Made by a program: the position numbers and the translations under genes
NCBI GenBank assembly: GCA_963705515.1
Contig: CAVPJV010000008.1
Coordinates: 186,001-250,000, forward strand
Length of the DNA: 64,000 nt
Direction of reading: 5' to 3'
Source: Gaiellasilicea sp963705515
GTDB taxonomy: Bacteria > Actinomycetota > Thermoleophilia > Gaiellales > Gaiellaceae
Part shown: positions 43,985 through 52,356 of the stretch, one piece after another
Layout of the letters: the number at the start of each line of letters is the position of its first letter
Numbering within the stretch: position 1 is the stretch's first letter
Notes under the pieces: generated by a model
The model's database searches: none
What the model was told of the DNA's origin: nothing
The model's input: the letters and a program-made list of their open reading frames with translations, nothing else

Positions 43985-44419
43985 ATGTTCACCTTCGACC
44001 TGGACGACTACGAGCTCCCACCGATGGGGCCGGGGTTGCGCGTGAGCTTCCCGCTCCACAGCGCGACGGGAACGGCGAGCACGGCCACCGTGCTGTTCGA
44101 GCTCGATCCCGGGGCAGAGCTTCCCGTGCACACCGACAGCGCGGAGGAGCTCCTCATCGTCGTGCAGGGCACCGGCGAGGCGCGCGTCGGCGACGAGGTC
44201 GGGCGGATCGCGAAGCACGACGTCGCGCTCGTTCCGCCGATGGCGCCGCACGGGCTGCGCAACGTCGGCGACGACGTGCTGCGCATCCTCGGGACGTTCT
44301 CGAGCTCGACCGTCGTCTCGACGTTCGAGCGGCCGTTCGAGCCGGGCGGTCCGCAGGTGTTCGTGATCGGATCGCCGGTCGCAGTTGCGGCTCACCTCGA
44401 AGAGGCGGTTCCCGCGTAG
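43985..44419 (+). CDS. Cupin-domain protein under TetR control
   Basis: A 144-residue cupin from ATG 43985 with a strong AAAGGAG ribosome binding site. ELDPGAELPVHTDSAEELLI carries the HxD/E-type metal ligands and PPMAPHGLRNVGDDVL is motif 2. Single-barrel cupins act as small dioxygenases, isomerases or binding proteins. Regulation by the divergent TetR suggests induction by a small organic ligand. The substrate is unknown. Confidence 0.85.
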   Translation: MFTFDLDDYELPPMGPGLRVSFPLHSATGTASTATVLFELDPGAELPVHTDSAEELLIVVQGTGEARVGDEVGRIAKHDVALVPPMAPHGLRNVGDDVLRILGTFSSSTVVSTFERPFEPGGPQVFVIGSPVAVAAHLEEAVPA

Positions 44420-44432
44420 CAGGAAGGCCGAG

Positions 44433-45347
44433 CTACCCCTCGCCCGAGGGGTAGCTCACCGGTCGCAGCTTCTTCAGCGCACGTCCGAGCACCTGGCCGC
44501 CCGCGAGCACGGGCTCGAACAGGTCGCCGTGCTGTTCGACCCGTTGGAGCGCCTCGCGCATCCCGAAGCGGCGCGGCGTCACGTCCTCTGTCAGCTCGTC
44601 CCAGCGCAGCGGCGTCGAGACCGGTGCGCCCGGCTTCGGCCGCACCGAGTAGACCGAGGCGATCGTCTTCCCTCGGGCGTTCTGACGGTGGTCGACGAGC
44701 ACGCCCTCGCGCTTGCGCTTCAGCCATTCGGTCGTGACCAGCCCTGGGTGCCGCTCCTCGAGCCGGCGCGCCACGCGTTCGGCGAACGTGTAGGTGTGCT
44801 CGTAGGTCGCCCGGCGCGCAATCGGGACGAGCACGTGGATCCCGTCGGCGCCGCTCGTCTTGACGTAGGACTCGAGCTCGAGCCGCTCGAGCTCCTCGCG
44901 GATCAGGTGAGCGACGCGGATCGCGAGCGCGAAGCCGCCGTCGGGCGGGTCGAGGTCGAAGAGCACGAAGTCCGGACGGTGCGGCTTGTCGACGCGCGAG
45001 TACCAGGCGTTCATGTCGATGCAGTTCATCTGCACCATCCAGAGCACCGCCTCCGGAGAGTTGACAAGCGGGAAGTCGACGAGCCGCGATTCGCCTTTGC
45101 GCGGGTAGGTGCGGTAGGTGCGCGTCGGAATCCAGGAGGGCATCCCCTTCGGCGCCTGCTTCTGGAAGTACACGTCCCCGTCCACGCCGTAGGGCGAGCG
45201 CTTCATCGTGAACGGCCGGTTGCGCAGGTGCGGGACGAGCACCGGCGCGATCGCGCGGTAGTACTCGAACAGGTCCTGCTTCGTGATCCCCTCGTCGGGA
45301 AACAGGACGCGTTCCGGGCTCGAGAGGCGAACCGACCGCGGCGCCAC
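44433..45347 (-). CDS. LigD-type polymerase domain protein (stand-alone)
   Basis: A 304-residue protein that matches the archaeo-eukaryotic-primase-like polymerase module of LigD: VRLSSPERVLFPDEGITKQD, MVQMNCIDMNAWYSRVDKPH, the catalytic-metal motif VLFDLDPPDGGF and YVKTSGADGIHVLVPIAR. No ligase or phosphoesterase domain is attached. In non-homologous end joining this module fills gaps with ribonucleotides and works with Ku and a ligase. Neither ku nor ligD appears in the window, so it may act with genes elsewhere or in another repair setting. Confidence 0.9.
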   Translation of the reverse strand: MAPRSVRLSSPERVLFPDEGITKQDLFEYYRAIAPVLVPHLRNRPFTMKRSPYGVDGDVYFQKQAPKGMPSWIPTRTYRTYPRKGESRLVDFPLVNSPEAVLWMVQMNCIDMNAWYSRVDKPHRPDFVLFDLDPPDGGFALAIRVAHLIREELERLELESYVKTSGADGIHVLVPIARRATYEHTYTFAERVARRLEERHPGLVTTEWLKRKREGVLVDHRQNARGKTIASVYSVRPKPGAPVSTPLRWDELTEDVTPRRFGMREALQRVEQHGDLFEPVLAGGQVLGRALKKLRPVSYPSGEG

Positions 45348-45386
45348 GCCTGGGTTCTACCGGTCCGGCGCTGTTCGCCGCTTCAG

Positions 45387-45872
45387 TCAGATCGTCTTGA
45401 ACTGCTCGAACGGCTGCTTGCAGCTCGTGCAGTAGCGCACCGAGCGGCACGGCGTGGGGCCGAAGATGTTGTCGAGCCGTGTCTCCGTCGAGCCGCAGTA
45501 GGGGCAGCGGTGCACGGCGGACTGGAGCTGCAGCAGCGTCGTCGATCCCTGTGCCCGAGGCGCAGGCGGGGCGAAGCCCGCCTCGCGCAGCTTCTCGCGC
45601 CCGGCCGGCGTGATCTTGTCGGTCGACCAGGAGTCGTCGAGCAGCACGTCGACCTCGGGCTCGCCGCCGAGCGCCGTCACGGCCGCCTCCATCTGCGTCC
45701 GCATCGCGTCGAGCGCGGGGCAGCCCATGAACGTGGGCGTGAACTCGATTCGCACCCGCTCCGCGCGCACCTCGACGGACTTGACCACGCCGAGGTCGAC
45801 GAGCGAGATCACCGGGATCTCCGGATCCGGGATCTCGGCGAGCGCGTCCCAGACGGCGGCCTCCGTCACCAT
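45387..45872 (-). CDS. paaD: Phenylacetate-CoA epoxidase subunit PaaD
   Basis: A 161-residue protein from ATG 45872. The DUF59/MIP18 domain (LAEIPDPEIPVISLVDLGVV; FTPTFMGCPALDAMR) is followed by a Zn-ribbon-like tail CPYCGSTETRL ... CRSVRYCTSCKQPFEQFK. PaaD is an Fe-S assembly-type accessory subunit needed for an active PaaABC epoxidase. The last gene of the paaABCD string; its start overlaps paaC by 7 bases. paaE, the reductase, is not in the window. Confidence 0.95.
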   Translation of the reverse strand: MVTEAAVWDALAEIPDPEIPVISLVDLGVVKSVEVRAERVRIEFTPTFMGCPALDAMRTQMEAAVTALGGEPEVDVLLDDSWSTDKITPAGREKLREAGFAPPAPRAQGSTTLLQLQSAVHRCPYCGSTETRLDNIFGPTPCRSVRYCTSCKQPFEQFKTI

Positions 45873-46522
45873 TGCGCCCCCACGGGGGCCGAGCGGCGCA
45901 CCATCGTCATCTCGTCCCAGAGCTCCGCGAACTCGGGGCCGGGCGCCGAGCGCTCGACCGCGTCGACCTGCTCGCGGCCGACCCGCTCCGCGAGCGCCGG
46001 CCGAAGCTCCGGCGCAAGCACGCCGAGTGCGTACGGCCAGAGCTCCTCGACCGCGGCTGCGTAGCGCTCCTCGCCGCGCAGCCGCTCGAGCCACATCTCG
46101 GCGTGGAGCCGGTGGTAGACCTCTTCGCGCTCGATCTTGGCGGCGATCCCGGCGAGCTCGGCGTCCTCGTGCTCCTTCAGCCGCTCGATCCGGATCGCGT
46201 CGGCGGTCTCGTAGAGGACGTGGCGCGCGATCGTGCGCGCCCAGTCCGGGACGAGCCGCAGCTGCACGAGCGGCGCGCAGCGGTACTCCTCGGGCTTGCG
46301 GTCGAACGCCAGCGCGTCGGCGTCGGTGTCGAGCTCCTCGGCCGCGAGGTCGTAGAGGGCACGCGCGTGCCCGATCTCGTTCTGCGCGATCGACGAGAAG
46401 GCGACGTCCTCCTCGAGGAACGGAGCGATCCCGGTCCACTCCGAGTTGCGCCAGCCGAGGATCAGCTCGTCGTCGGCGAGCTCGAGCAGCAGCTCAGTCC
46501 GCGGCCGTGCCTGCGCGTTCAC
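45866..46522 (-). CDS. paaC: Phenylacetate-CoA epoxidase structural subunit PaaC
   Basis: A 218-residue helical ferritin-like protein. LLLELADDELILGWRNSEWT opens it, and EEDVAFSSIAQNEIGHARAL and IEREEVYHRLHAEMWLERL carry Glu/His positions of the di-iron-like fold. PaaC supports PaaA in the 1,2-epoxidation of phenylacetyl-CoA but lacks the catalytic centre. ATG 46522 overlaps paaB by 29 bases, so expression is coupled. Confidence 0.95.
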   Translation of the reverse strand: MNAQARPRTELLLELADDELILGWRNSEWTGIAPFLEEDVAFSSIAQNEIGHARALYDLAAEELDTDADALAFDRKPEEYRCAPLVQLRLVPDWARTIARHVLYETADAIRIERLKEHEDAELAGIAAKIEREEVYHRLHAEMWLERLRGEERYAAAVEELWPYALGVLAPELRPALAERVGREQVDAVERSAPGPEFAELWDEMTMVRRSAPVGAQW

Positions 46523-46772
46523 GAGCCTCCTTCAGCCTCGCCTTGATCGAATAGCCGTCCACCCGGCGGTACTTGAGGTCGAACTCGTCCGGGAACTCCT
46601 CGATCGCGTGGATCGAGTCGCGCGGCACGACCCAGAGCGCGACCGACTCTTGCCGTCGCGCGTAGAACTCGCGCGCGTACGCGTCGGCGAACGCCTGGTC
46701 GGGTGCATGGAAGGAACCGCCATGGACGAAGGGCTGCCCTTTGCGCTCCTGTCTGAACACCTCCCAGATCAC
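46494..46772 (-). CDS. paaB: Phenylacetate-CoA epoxidase subunit PaaB
   Basis: A 92-residue protein from GTG 46772: IWEVFRQERKGQPFVHGGSF, HAPDQAFADAYAREFYARRQ and ESVALWVVPRD are the PaaB family pattern. PaaB bridges PaaAC heterodimers into the larger complex. The start overlaps paaA by 4 bases. Short and complete, with no odd features. Confidence 0.94.
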   Translation of the reverse strand: MIWEVFRQERKGQPFVHGGSFHAPDQAFADAYAREFYARRQESVALWVVPRDSIHAIEEFPDEFDLKYRRVDGYSIKARLKEARERAGTAAD

Positions 46773-47668
46773 GCTGCCTCCGCGAGGACCACCTTTGAGA
46801 CCCAGTCCGTCTCGGCGCGCGAGAGGCGGCGGAAGTCGAGCCGCTCCTGCGACGCCGGCCCGTGGCCGGTGACCACGGCGAGCAGCTTGTCCCAGTCGGG
46901 CTCCGTGTACTCCCAGACGCCCTCGTCCGAGCGGCGCAGGTTCGGGTCGGGGATCTCGAGGCCGAGCTCGAGGATCTGCGGCACGTAGCCCTCGAGGAAC
47001 TGCTGGCGCGCGTCCTCGTTGCCCTGGCTCTTGATCCGCCAGATCACCATCGGGTCCTGCTCGGCGGGAATCGGCGTCCCGTGGAAGTGCATCAGCGGCT
47101 CCCACCAGCGGTTGACCGCCTCCTGCACGAGCTCGCGCTGCTCCGGCGTGCCGGTCACCATCGCGAGCACGGTGTCGCGGCCGTGGAGGATGTGGAACGA
47201 CTCCTCCCAGCAGACCTTCTTCATCACGCGCGCGTAGGGCGCGTACGAGCACTTCAGAAGCGCCTTCTGGCTGATGATCGCGGCCGCGTCGACGAGCCAC
47301 GCGATCACGCCGACGTCGCCCCAGCTCTTCGTCGGATAGTGGAAGACGTTGTGGAACTTCGACTTGCCCGCGATCAGGTCGTCGAGGCAGGCGCTGCGTG
47401 GCTTGCCGAGATCCTCGACGACCCGGTAGATCAGCTGGCAGTGGCCGACCTCGTCCTGGATCTTCGCGGTTAGGGCCAACTTGCGCTGGAGGGTCGGCGC
47501 GCGCAGGATCCAGTCGCGCTCGGGCAGCACGCCCATCAGCTCCGAGTTGCCGTGCATCTCGATGAACTTGATCAGCCGCCGCCGGTACTCGTCCGGCATC
47601 CAGTCGTCGGTCTCGACGAGCCCGCCGGACTGGACGTAGTCGAGAAACTCCTGCTCGCGCGGTTCCAC
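46769..47668 (-). CDS. paaA: Phenylacetate-CoA epoxidase catalytic subunit PaaA
   Basis: About 299 residues from GTG 47668, chosen because GGGAGG lies eight bases upstream and the PaaR-like operator (47685-47698) would otherwise be inside the coding region; ATG 47701 is the longer alternative. Di-iron ligands sit in AKIQDEVGHCQLIYRVVEDL and MKKVCWEESFHILHGRD. PaaA inserts one O2 oxygen into phenylacetyl-CoA, giving the ring-1,2-epoxide that PaaG rearranges; a PaaG-like gene is at 27168-27938. First gene of paaABCD. Confidence 0.94.
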   Translation of the reverse strand: MEPREQEFLDYVQSGGLVETDDWMPDEYRRRLIKFIEMHGNSELMGVLPERDWILRAPTLQRKLALTAKIQDEVGHCQLIYRVVEDLGKPRSACLDDLIAGKSKFHNVFHYPTKSWGDVGVIAWLVDAAAIISQKALLKCSYAPYARVMKKVCWEESFHILHGRDTVLAMVTGTPEQRELVQEAVNRWWEPLMHFHGTPIPAEQDPMVIWRIKSQGNEDARQQFLEGYVPQILELGLEIPDPNLRRSDEGVWEYTEPDWDKLLAVVTGHGPASQERLDFRRLSRAETDWVSKVVLAEAA

Positions 47669-47684
47669 CGTCTCGCCTCCCTGC

Positions 47685-47698
47685 CGAACGGTCGTTAG
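47685..47698. promoter_or_regulatory. PaaR-type operator between paaA and the divergent TetR gene
   Basis: CGAACGGTCGTTAG fits, base for base, the pseudopalindrome CNAACGNNCGTTNG that I recall for the TetR-type phenylacetate repressor PaaR of Thermus (known motif; match seen here). It lies 17 bases upstream of paaA's GTG and 7 bases before the TetR gene start, ideal for repressing both until phenylacetyl-CoA is present. Confidence 0.72.
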
Positions 47699-47704
47699 CA
47701 TTGA

Positions 47705-48281
47705 GTGTATCGGCACTCGCAGGAACGAGCTGACCCGTCAGGCCGCCCGGCTCTTCGCGCAGAAGGGCTACCACGGCACGTCGATGGGCGACCTCGCGGA
47801 GGCGATGGGCGTTCAGAAGGGGTCGCTCTACTCGCTGACGGAGTCGAAGCAGGAGCTCCTCTACGAGACGATGCGAGAAGGCGCTTCCGCGTTCCACGCC
47901 GGCCTCGACGCGCTGCCCGAGAGCGCCGGCGCGGCGGAGCGGATCCGGCTTGCACTTCGCGCCCACCTGCGCGTCGTCGCCGAGCAGCTCGACATGGCGA
48001 CCGTCTTCATCCGCGAGTGGCGCTACCTCGAAGGCGAGCGGCGCGAGGAGATCCTCGGCGAGCGGCGGCGCTATGAGGAGCGGGTGCGTGCGCTCTTCCG
48101 CGAGGGCCGCGAGCGTGGCGAGCTCCGCACCGACCTCGACGACGGCGCCGCCGCGCTGCTCGTCCTCTCGGCCGCGAACTGGGCGTACACGTGGCTGACG
48201 CCGGGACGGGACACCGACGCGCTGGCCGACTCCTTCGCCGCGATCCTCGTCGACGGGATTCGCGGCTATTCGACGCCTTGA
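47705..48281 (+). CDS. paaR: TetR-family regulator, PaaR-like (frame break near 47717)
   Basis: The main frame reads RRNELTRQAARLFAQKGYHG, then TSMGDLAEAMGVQKGSLYSL (helix-turn-helix) and a C-terminal ligand domain ending ILVDGIRGYSTP. It has no normal start codon in that frame: the only plausible start is GTG 47705, one frame away, and a single missing CG (TCGCGCAGG) would join (M)YRHSRRNEL to it. With the operator match and divergent paaABCD this is most simply PaaR, repressing the paa genes. Symbol is inferred from context. Confidence 0.72.
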
Positions 48282-48344
48282 TCGATCGTCGGGTCGAGCG
48301 TAGGCTCGGTCGCGATACGGCGGACATCGACGGAAGGAGCATGC

Positions 48345-48773
48345 ATGTCTGCTGAGACCAAGGCGATTGCCCGCCGCCTCCTCGAAGAGGCGTTCAACGG
48401 CGGGAATCTCGGCGTGGTCGACGAGCTGGTCGCACCGGAGTTCGTCAACCACGACGCCGCGCTGCCCGAGCCGACCATCGGGATCGAGGGAGCGAAGGCC
48501 AGCATCGCCGGCTATCGCGCAGCCTTCCCCGACCTGCGCTTGACCATCGAGCAGCAGGTGGCCGAGGGTGAGTTCGTGACGACGCGCTGGAGCGCCCGCG
48601 GCACGCATCAGGGCGACCTGATGGGGATGTCGGCGACCGGCAAGCAGGCGACCGTGACGGGGATCACGATCGATCGGATCGTCGCCGGCCGCTTCGTCGA
48701 GAGCTGGACCAACTGGGACACGCTAGGGCTGATGCAACAGCTCGGCGTCGTTCCGGCCCTGGCGACGGCCTGA
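48345..48773 (+). CDS. SnoaL-like ester cyclase / polyketide-cyclase-fold protein
   Basis: A 142-residue protein from ATG 48345 with GGAAGGAG upstream. It is the SnoaL/NTF2-like alpha+beta barrel: AFNGGNLGVVDELVAPEFVN HDA region, AAFPDLRLTIEQQVAEGEFV and TTRWSARGTHQGDLMG, ending WTNWDTLGLMQQLG. The family includes ester cyclases but many members are of unknown substrate. It stands alone downstream of paaR. Confidence 0.82.
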   Translation: MSAETKAIARRLLEEAFNGGNLGVVDELVAPEFVNHDAALPEPTIGIEGAKASIAGYRAAFPDLRLTIEQQVAEGEFVTTRWSARGTHQGDLMGMSATGKQATVTGITIDRIVAGRFVESWTNWDTLGLMQQLGVVPALATA

Positions 48774-48860
48774 CGATTGGAGCAGGGGGGCTGCGGAGAC
48801 GCGGCCCCTCTTGGCCGTGGCCGCTGCTGCCGATGAGAGCCTGCAGGTTTCTCATCGGCG

Positions 48861-49091
48861 ATGTTCCCCCCGCTCCCTCAGCCCAGGCACATGCCGTGCC
48901 CCGACTGCGGCGAATCCGTCGCAGCCGACGCGCGCATCGAGCATCTGTGCGACAACGAGCGCTGGCTCACCTACCAGCTCTTCCAATTGCGCGACGAGAT
49001 CGCGGCATTCGACGAGCAGCTCGGCGCCTACCTCGTCTCTCCGCGCGGCCGGTTCGCGCTCTGGGACGCAGAGCGACGTCGCCGCGGCTAG
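48861..49091 (+). CDS. Small Cys-containing protein, unknown function
   Basis: A 76-residue protein from ATG 48861. A CPDCGES...HLC arrangement near the start (residues ~13-30) could bind zinc, followed by an amphipathic helix WLTYQLFQLRDEIAAFDEQ. No family is recognised. It ends 21 bases before the lipid-kinase-like gene and may be co-transcribed with it. Confidence 0.55.
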   Translation: MFPPLPQPRHMPCPDCGESVAADARIEHLCDNERWLTYQLFQLRDEIAAFDEQLGAYLVSPRGRFALWDAERRRRG

Positions 49092-49112
49092 AGCCCGTGC
49101 GACGATGGCGCC

Positions 49113-49971
49113 GTGCGGACGACGCTGATCGTCAATCCCTACGCGAGCAAGGTCACGCCTGCGCTCGCCGAGCAGGTCGCGGACGCGCTCGGAGCGGCGG
49201 AGACCGTCTTCACGGAACGGGCCGGGCACGCGACCGAGCTCGCACGTGAGGCGGACGCCGAGGCGGTCGTCGTCTTCTCGGGCGACGGCGGTTTCAACGA
49301 GGTGTTGAACGGCGCGCGGCCGGAAACGGTCCTGGGCTTCGTCCCCGGCGGCGGGACGAGCGTTCTGCCGCGGGCGCTGGGGCTGCCGCGCGACCCGGTC
49401 GCCGCCGCCCGCCGACTTGCAACCGGACACACGCGGCGGATCTCGCTGGGACGTGCCAACGGCCGCCGGTTCGGCTTCGCCGCCGGGGTCGGGCTCGACG
49501 CCGAGCTGATCCGCCGCATGGATGCGCGCGGCCGGCGGGCCGACGGCAAGCGGCCCGGCGATGCGGTCTTCGCCTGGACGGCCGTCAAGACGCTCGCCGA
49601 GACGCGTGTTCGCTTCGACCCGGTCCTCGAGGTGGCGGGTCACGGCCGCGCTGCGTTCGCGCTCGTGGCGAACGCCGACCCGTACACGTATCTCGGCCGG
49701 CTGCCGCTCCGGCTGCCCCGCGGCGTCGCAGCTCGAAGGAGGTCTCGACGTGCTCGGCCCTCGCTCCTTTCGGCTGTGGTCGCTGCCGGGCGCCGTCCGC
49801 TACATCCTCACGGGCCGAACGAGACTGCAGCTCGTCGAGCTGCACGACCAGGATCGGATCGAGATCCGCTGCGACCGGCCGCTGCCGCTGCAGCTCGACG
49901 GCGAGGACGTCGGCGACGTCACCGAGGTGGTCTTCGAGGCCGAGCGGGACGCCGTGACCGTCCTCGTCTGA
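49113..49971 (+). CDS. Diacylglycerol-kinase/lipid-kinase-like protein (frame break near 49722)
   Basis: About 286 residues from GTG 49113. The DAGK catalytic domain has TLIVNPYASKV, VVFSGDGGFNEVLNGARPE (GDGG loop) and FVPGGGTSVLPRALGLPRD. After PLRLP the C-terminal LEGGLDVLGPRSFRLWSLPG ... DRPLPLQLDGEDVG continues in the +1 frame, and restoring CG (CCCCGCGCGGCG) joins it. It would phosphorylate diacylglycerol or a related lipid at the membrane. Actinobacterial homologues also take part in glycolipid synthesis. Confidence 0.83.
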
Positions 49972-49992
49972 GGTTGCGCGGCCGTTAACGAC

Positions 49993-50014
49993 GACATGTC
50001 AGACTTGACATGTC
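49993..50014. promoter_or_regulatory. Paired GACATGTC palindromes upstream of the S41-like gene
   Basis: GACATGTC at 49993-50000 and again at 50007-50014, 14 bases apart, directly upstream of the start at 50040. Each is a perfect 8-bp palindrome. A dimeric repressor site is possible; no known regulator was matched. Confidence 0.35.
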
Positions 50015-50039
50015 GATCGGCGCTGCGTTCACTCGTGGG

Positions 50040-51255
50040 ATGCGCCGGATCGTCGTTGTCGCTCTGCTCCTCGCGGGCTGTTCCGGCGGCGACGAGCCGC
50101 AGCGGCCGACCCCGCTCCAGCGCGAGATCACGGGTCTCGTCACGCAGATGGCGAACCTCCACCCTGCGGTCGATCACCAGGTGCCGCTGCAGACGCTCCG
50201 CGCCGAGGCACGGGCGCTGGCGGACGAGGCGCCGGAGCTCTCTCGCGACGAGCTCGTCGTCGGCCTGCTCCGGCTGACGACGCTCGGGGAGCGCGACGGG
50301 CACGGCGGCATCTTCCTCCACGACCCCGCGCACACGAGGCCGTTCCACTTCTTCCCGCTGCGCGTGCACGACTTCGCCGACGGCGTCTACGTCGTCGCCG
50401 AGCCGGACGAGGACGCGAACGTCGGCAAACGTGTCGTCTCCGTCGACGGCGTCCCGATCGACGCGATCGTCCACCGGGTGGCGCCGCTGATCCCGCACGA
50501 CAACCGCTCCACGGTACGGCTGCTCCTGCCCGAGTACCTCGTCTGCGCCGAGGTGCTGCGCGGCCTCGGCATCGTCGAGGGCGCCGCGACCTACCGCTTC
50601 GCCGACGGCGGTGAGGTGACGCTCGACCCTGTCGAGAGCGGCACGTACGTGAGCGCGCTCGGCACGGCGTTCGCGCCCCTGCCGATGCCCGGCGATCCGC
50701 TCCAGTACCGCGGACTCGACGAGTCGTTCCTCCTCGAGCCGCTGGAGCGCGGCCGATCGCTGTACGTCGGCTACCGGCACGTCGAGAGCCCGCCGCAGGA
50801 GTTGCTCGACCGCATCCTCGGCGGCGGCGCGGCAGCCCGGCTTCCATCGGCTGGTGCTCGACGCCCGCTACAACGGCGGCGGCGACAACACGACCTACTG
50901 GCCGCTGCTCGAGCTGCTGCAGAGCGGGCCGCTGCAGAAGCGGGGCAAGGTCGCAGTGCTCGCCGGGCGGATGACGTTTTCGGCGGCGGGGAACTTCGTC
51001 GCCTCGGTCGACCACGAGACGAACGCGATCATCGTCGGCGAGCCGACCGGAGGCGCGCCAAACCAGTGGGGCGACCGGATCCCGATCGAGCTCCCAGTGG
51101 TCGGCCTGACCGCCTACGTCGCCGCCGAATGGGTCGAGGTCGCGCCGGGAGACACCCGCCTGGCAGTCGAGCCCGACGTCGTGGTGGAGCCGACGGCCGC
51201 CGACTTCCTCGCCGGCCGCGATCCCGTCCTCGCCCGGGCGCTCGCCCTCCCCTGA
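50040..51255 (+). CDS. S41-type peptidase-like lipoprotein (frame break near 50825)
   Basis: About 405 residues from ATG 50040. The signal peptide ends in the lipobox LLLAGC (RRIVVVALLLAGCSGGDE), so it should be lipid-anchored outside. The central part contains a PDZ-like segment (GKRVVSVDGVPIDAIVHRVA). After the break LVLDARYNGGGDNTTYWPLL, GRMTFSAAGNFVASV (likely catalytic Ser) and IVGEPTGGAPNQWGDR give the S41/tail-specific protease fold. The parts are one base apart in frame; one CG cures it. Upstream (49993-50014) lie two GACATGTC palindromes. Confidence 0.8.
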
Positions 51256-51288
51256 GTAGCCGTCCCGAGAGGTATCGTCCGCGCCGGA

Positions 51289-52356
51289 ATGGCGAGCACG
51301 ATGCCCGCGGAGCGCGATCTCCGCCGTGTGATCGGCGACGGCGACACCATCCCGGACGGCGAGGTCGAGGGCGTCGGCGAGCAGGACCTGCTCGCGCTCT
51401 ACCGCTCGATGGTGCTGCTGCGCACCTACGACGAGCGCTCTGTCGTCTACCACAGCCAGGGCCGGATCGGGACGTACGCGATCTTCTGGGGCCACGAGGC
51501 GATCCAGGCCGGCGCGGTGCACGCACTCGAGGACGAGGACTGGATCTTCCCGAGCTACCGCGAGTCGGCGATCGGGCTCCTGCGCGGGATGCCGCCGGCG
51601 ACGATCCTCTCGTGGTGGCGCGGCCACCCCGCCGGCTGGTGGAACCCGGCCGACTACAACCTCGCCTCGATCTGCGTCCCGATCGCGACCCAGGTGCCGC
51701 ACGCGGCGGGGCTCGCATGGGGCAAGCGGTTGCGCGGCGAGACGGCCTGCGCGCTGACCTTCTTCGGCGACGGCGCCACCTCGGAGGGCGCGTTCCACGA
51801 GGGCGCCAACTTCGCCGCCGTGATGCGTGCGCCGCTCGTCCTCCTCTGCAACAACAACCAGTGGGCGATCTCGACGCCGCTCTCGGCGCAGACGCGCGCC
51901 GAGGCGCTCGTCGACAAGGCCGCCGGCTACGGGATTCCCGGTACCCGCGTCGACGGCGGCGACGTCCTCGCCGTCTACGAGGCGACGCGCGATGCGGTTG
52001 CACGCGCCCGCGCGGGGGACGGGCCGACTTTCATCGAGGCCGTGACGTACCGCGCCGCCCCGCACGCGACCGCCGACGACCCGAAGGCGTACATCGACGC
52101 GGAGCGGGTTGAGGAGGAGCGCGCGAACGAGTGCGTCGGCCGCTTCGCGGGCTATCTACGCCGGCAGGGGATCCTCCACGAGGCGCTCGACGAGCAGATC
52201 AAGGCCGAGGCGGCAGACGCGATGCGGGCCGGGATCGCCGCCGCCGAGGCTGAGCCGCCTCCCGACATCGGCCTCGTCTTCGAGCATGCGCTGGCCGACC
52301 CACCCGCCTCGTTCGAGCACGACCTCGCTGAGCTCCGGAGGATCCTCGGTGAGTGA
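51289..52356 (+). CDS. 2-oxoacid dehydrogenase E1 component, alpha subunit
   Basis: A 355-residue TPP-dependent subunit from ATG 51289. It has LYRSMVLLRTYDERSVVYHS, the TPP/Mg motif FFGDGATSEGAFHEGANFAA ending in NNNQWAIST, and YRAAPHATADDPKAY. With E1-beta it decarboxylates a 2-oxoacid (pyruvate or branched-chain) and acylates the E2 lipoyl group. A PDH versus BCKDH choice cannot be made; the tail DDPKAYID and no PdhA phosphorylation loop are as in bacterial BCKDH/acetoin types. Its stop overlaps the GTG of E1-beta by 8 bases. Confidence 0.92.
   Translation: MASTMPAERDLRRVIGDGDTIPDGEVEGVGEQDLLALYRSMVLLRTYDERSVVYHSQGRIGTYAIFWGHEAIQAGAVHALEDEDWIFPSYRESAIGLLRGMPPATILSWWRGHPAGWWNPADYNLASICVPIATQVPHAAGLAWGKRLRGETACALTFFGDGATSEGAFHEGANFAAVMRAPLVLLCNNNQWAISTPLSAQTRAEALVDKAAGYGIPGTRVDGGDVLAVYEATRDAVARARAGDGPTFIEAVTYRAAPHATADDPKAYIDAERVEEERANECVGRFAGYLRRQGILHEALDEQIKAEAADAMRAGIAAAEAEPPPDIGLVFEHALADPPASFEHDLAELRRILGE

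Noticed and set aside
5938..50840. Programmed ribosomal frameshifting as explanation of the frame breaks
   Set aside because: The breaks occur in unrelated genes, lack slippery heptamers and pseudoknots by eye, and share a CG-loss signature that fits sequence error better.
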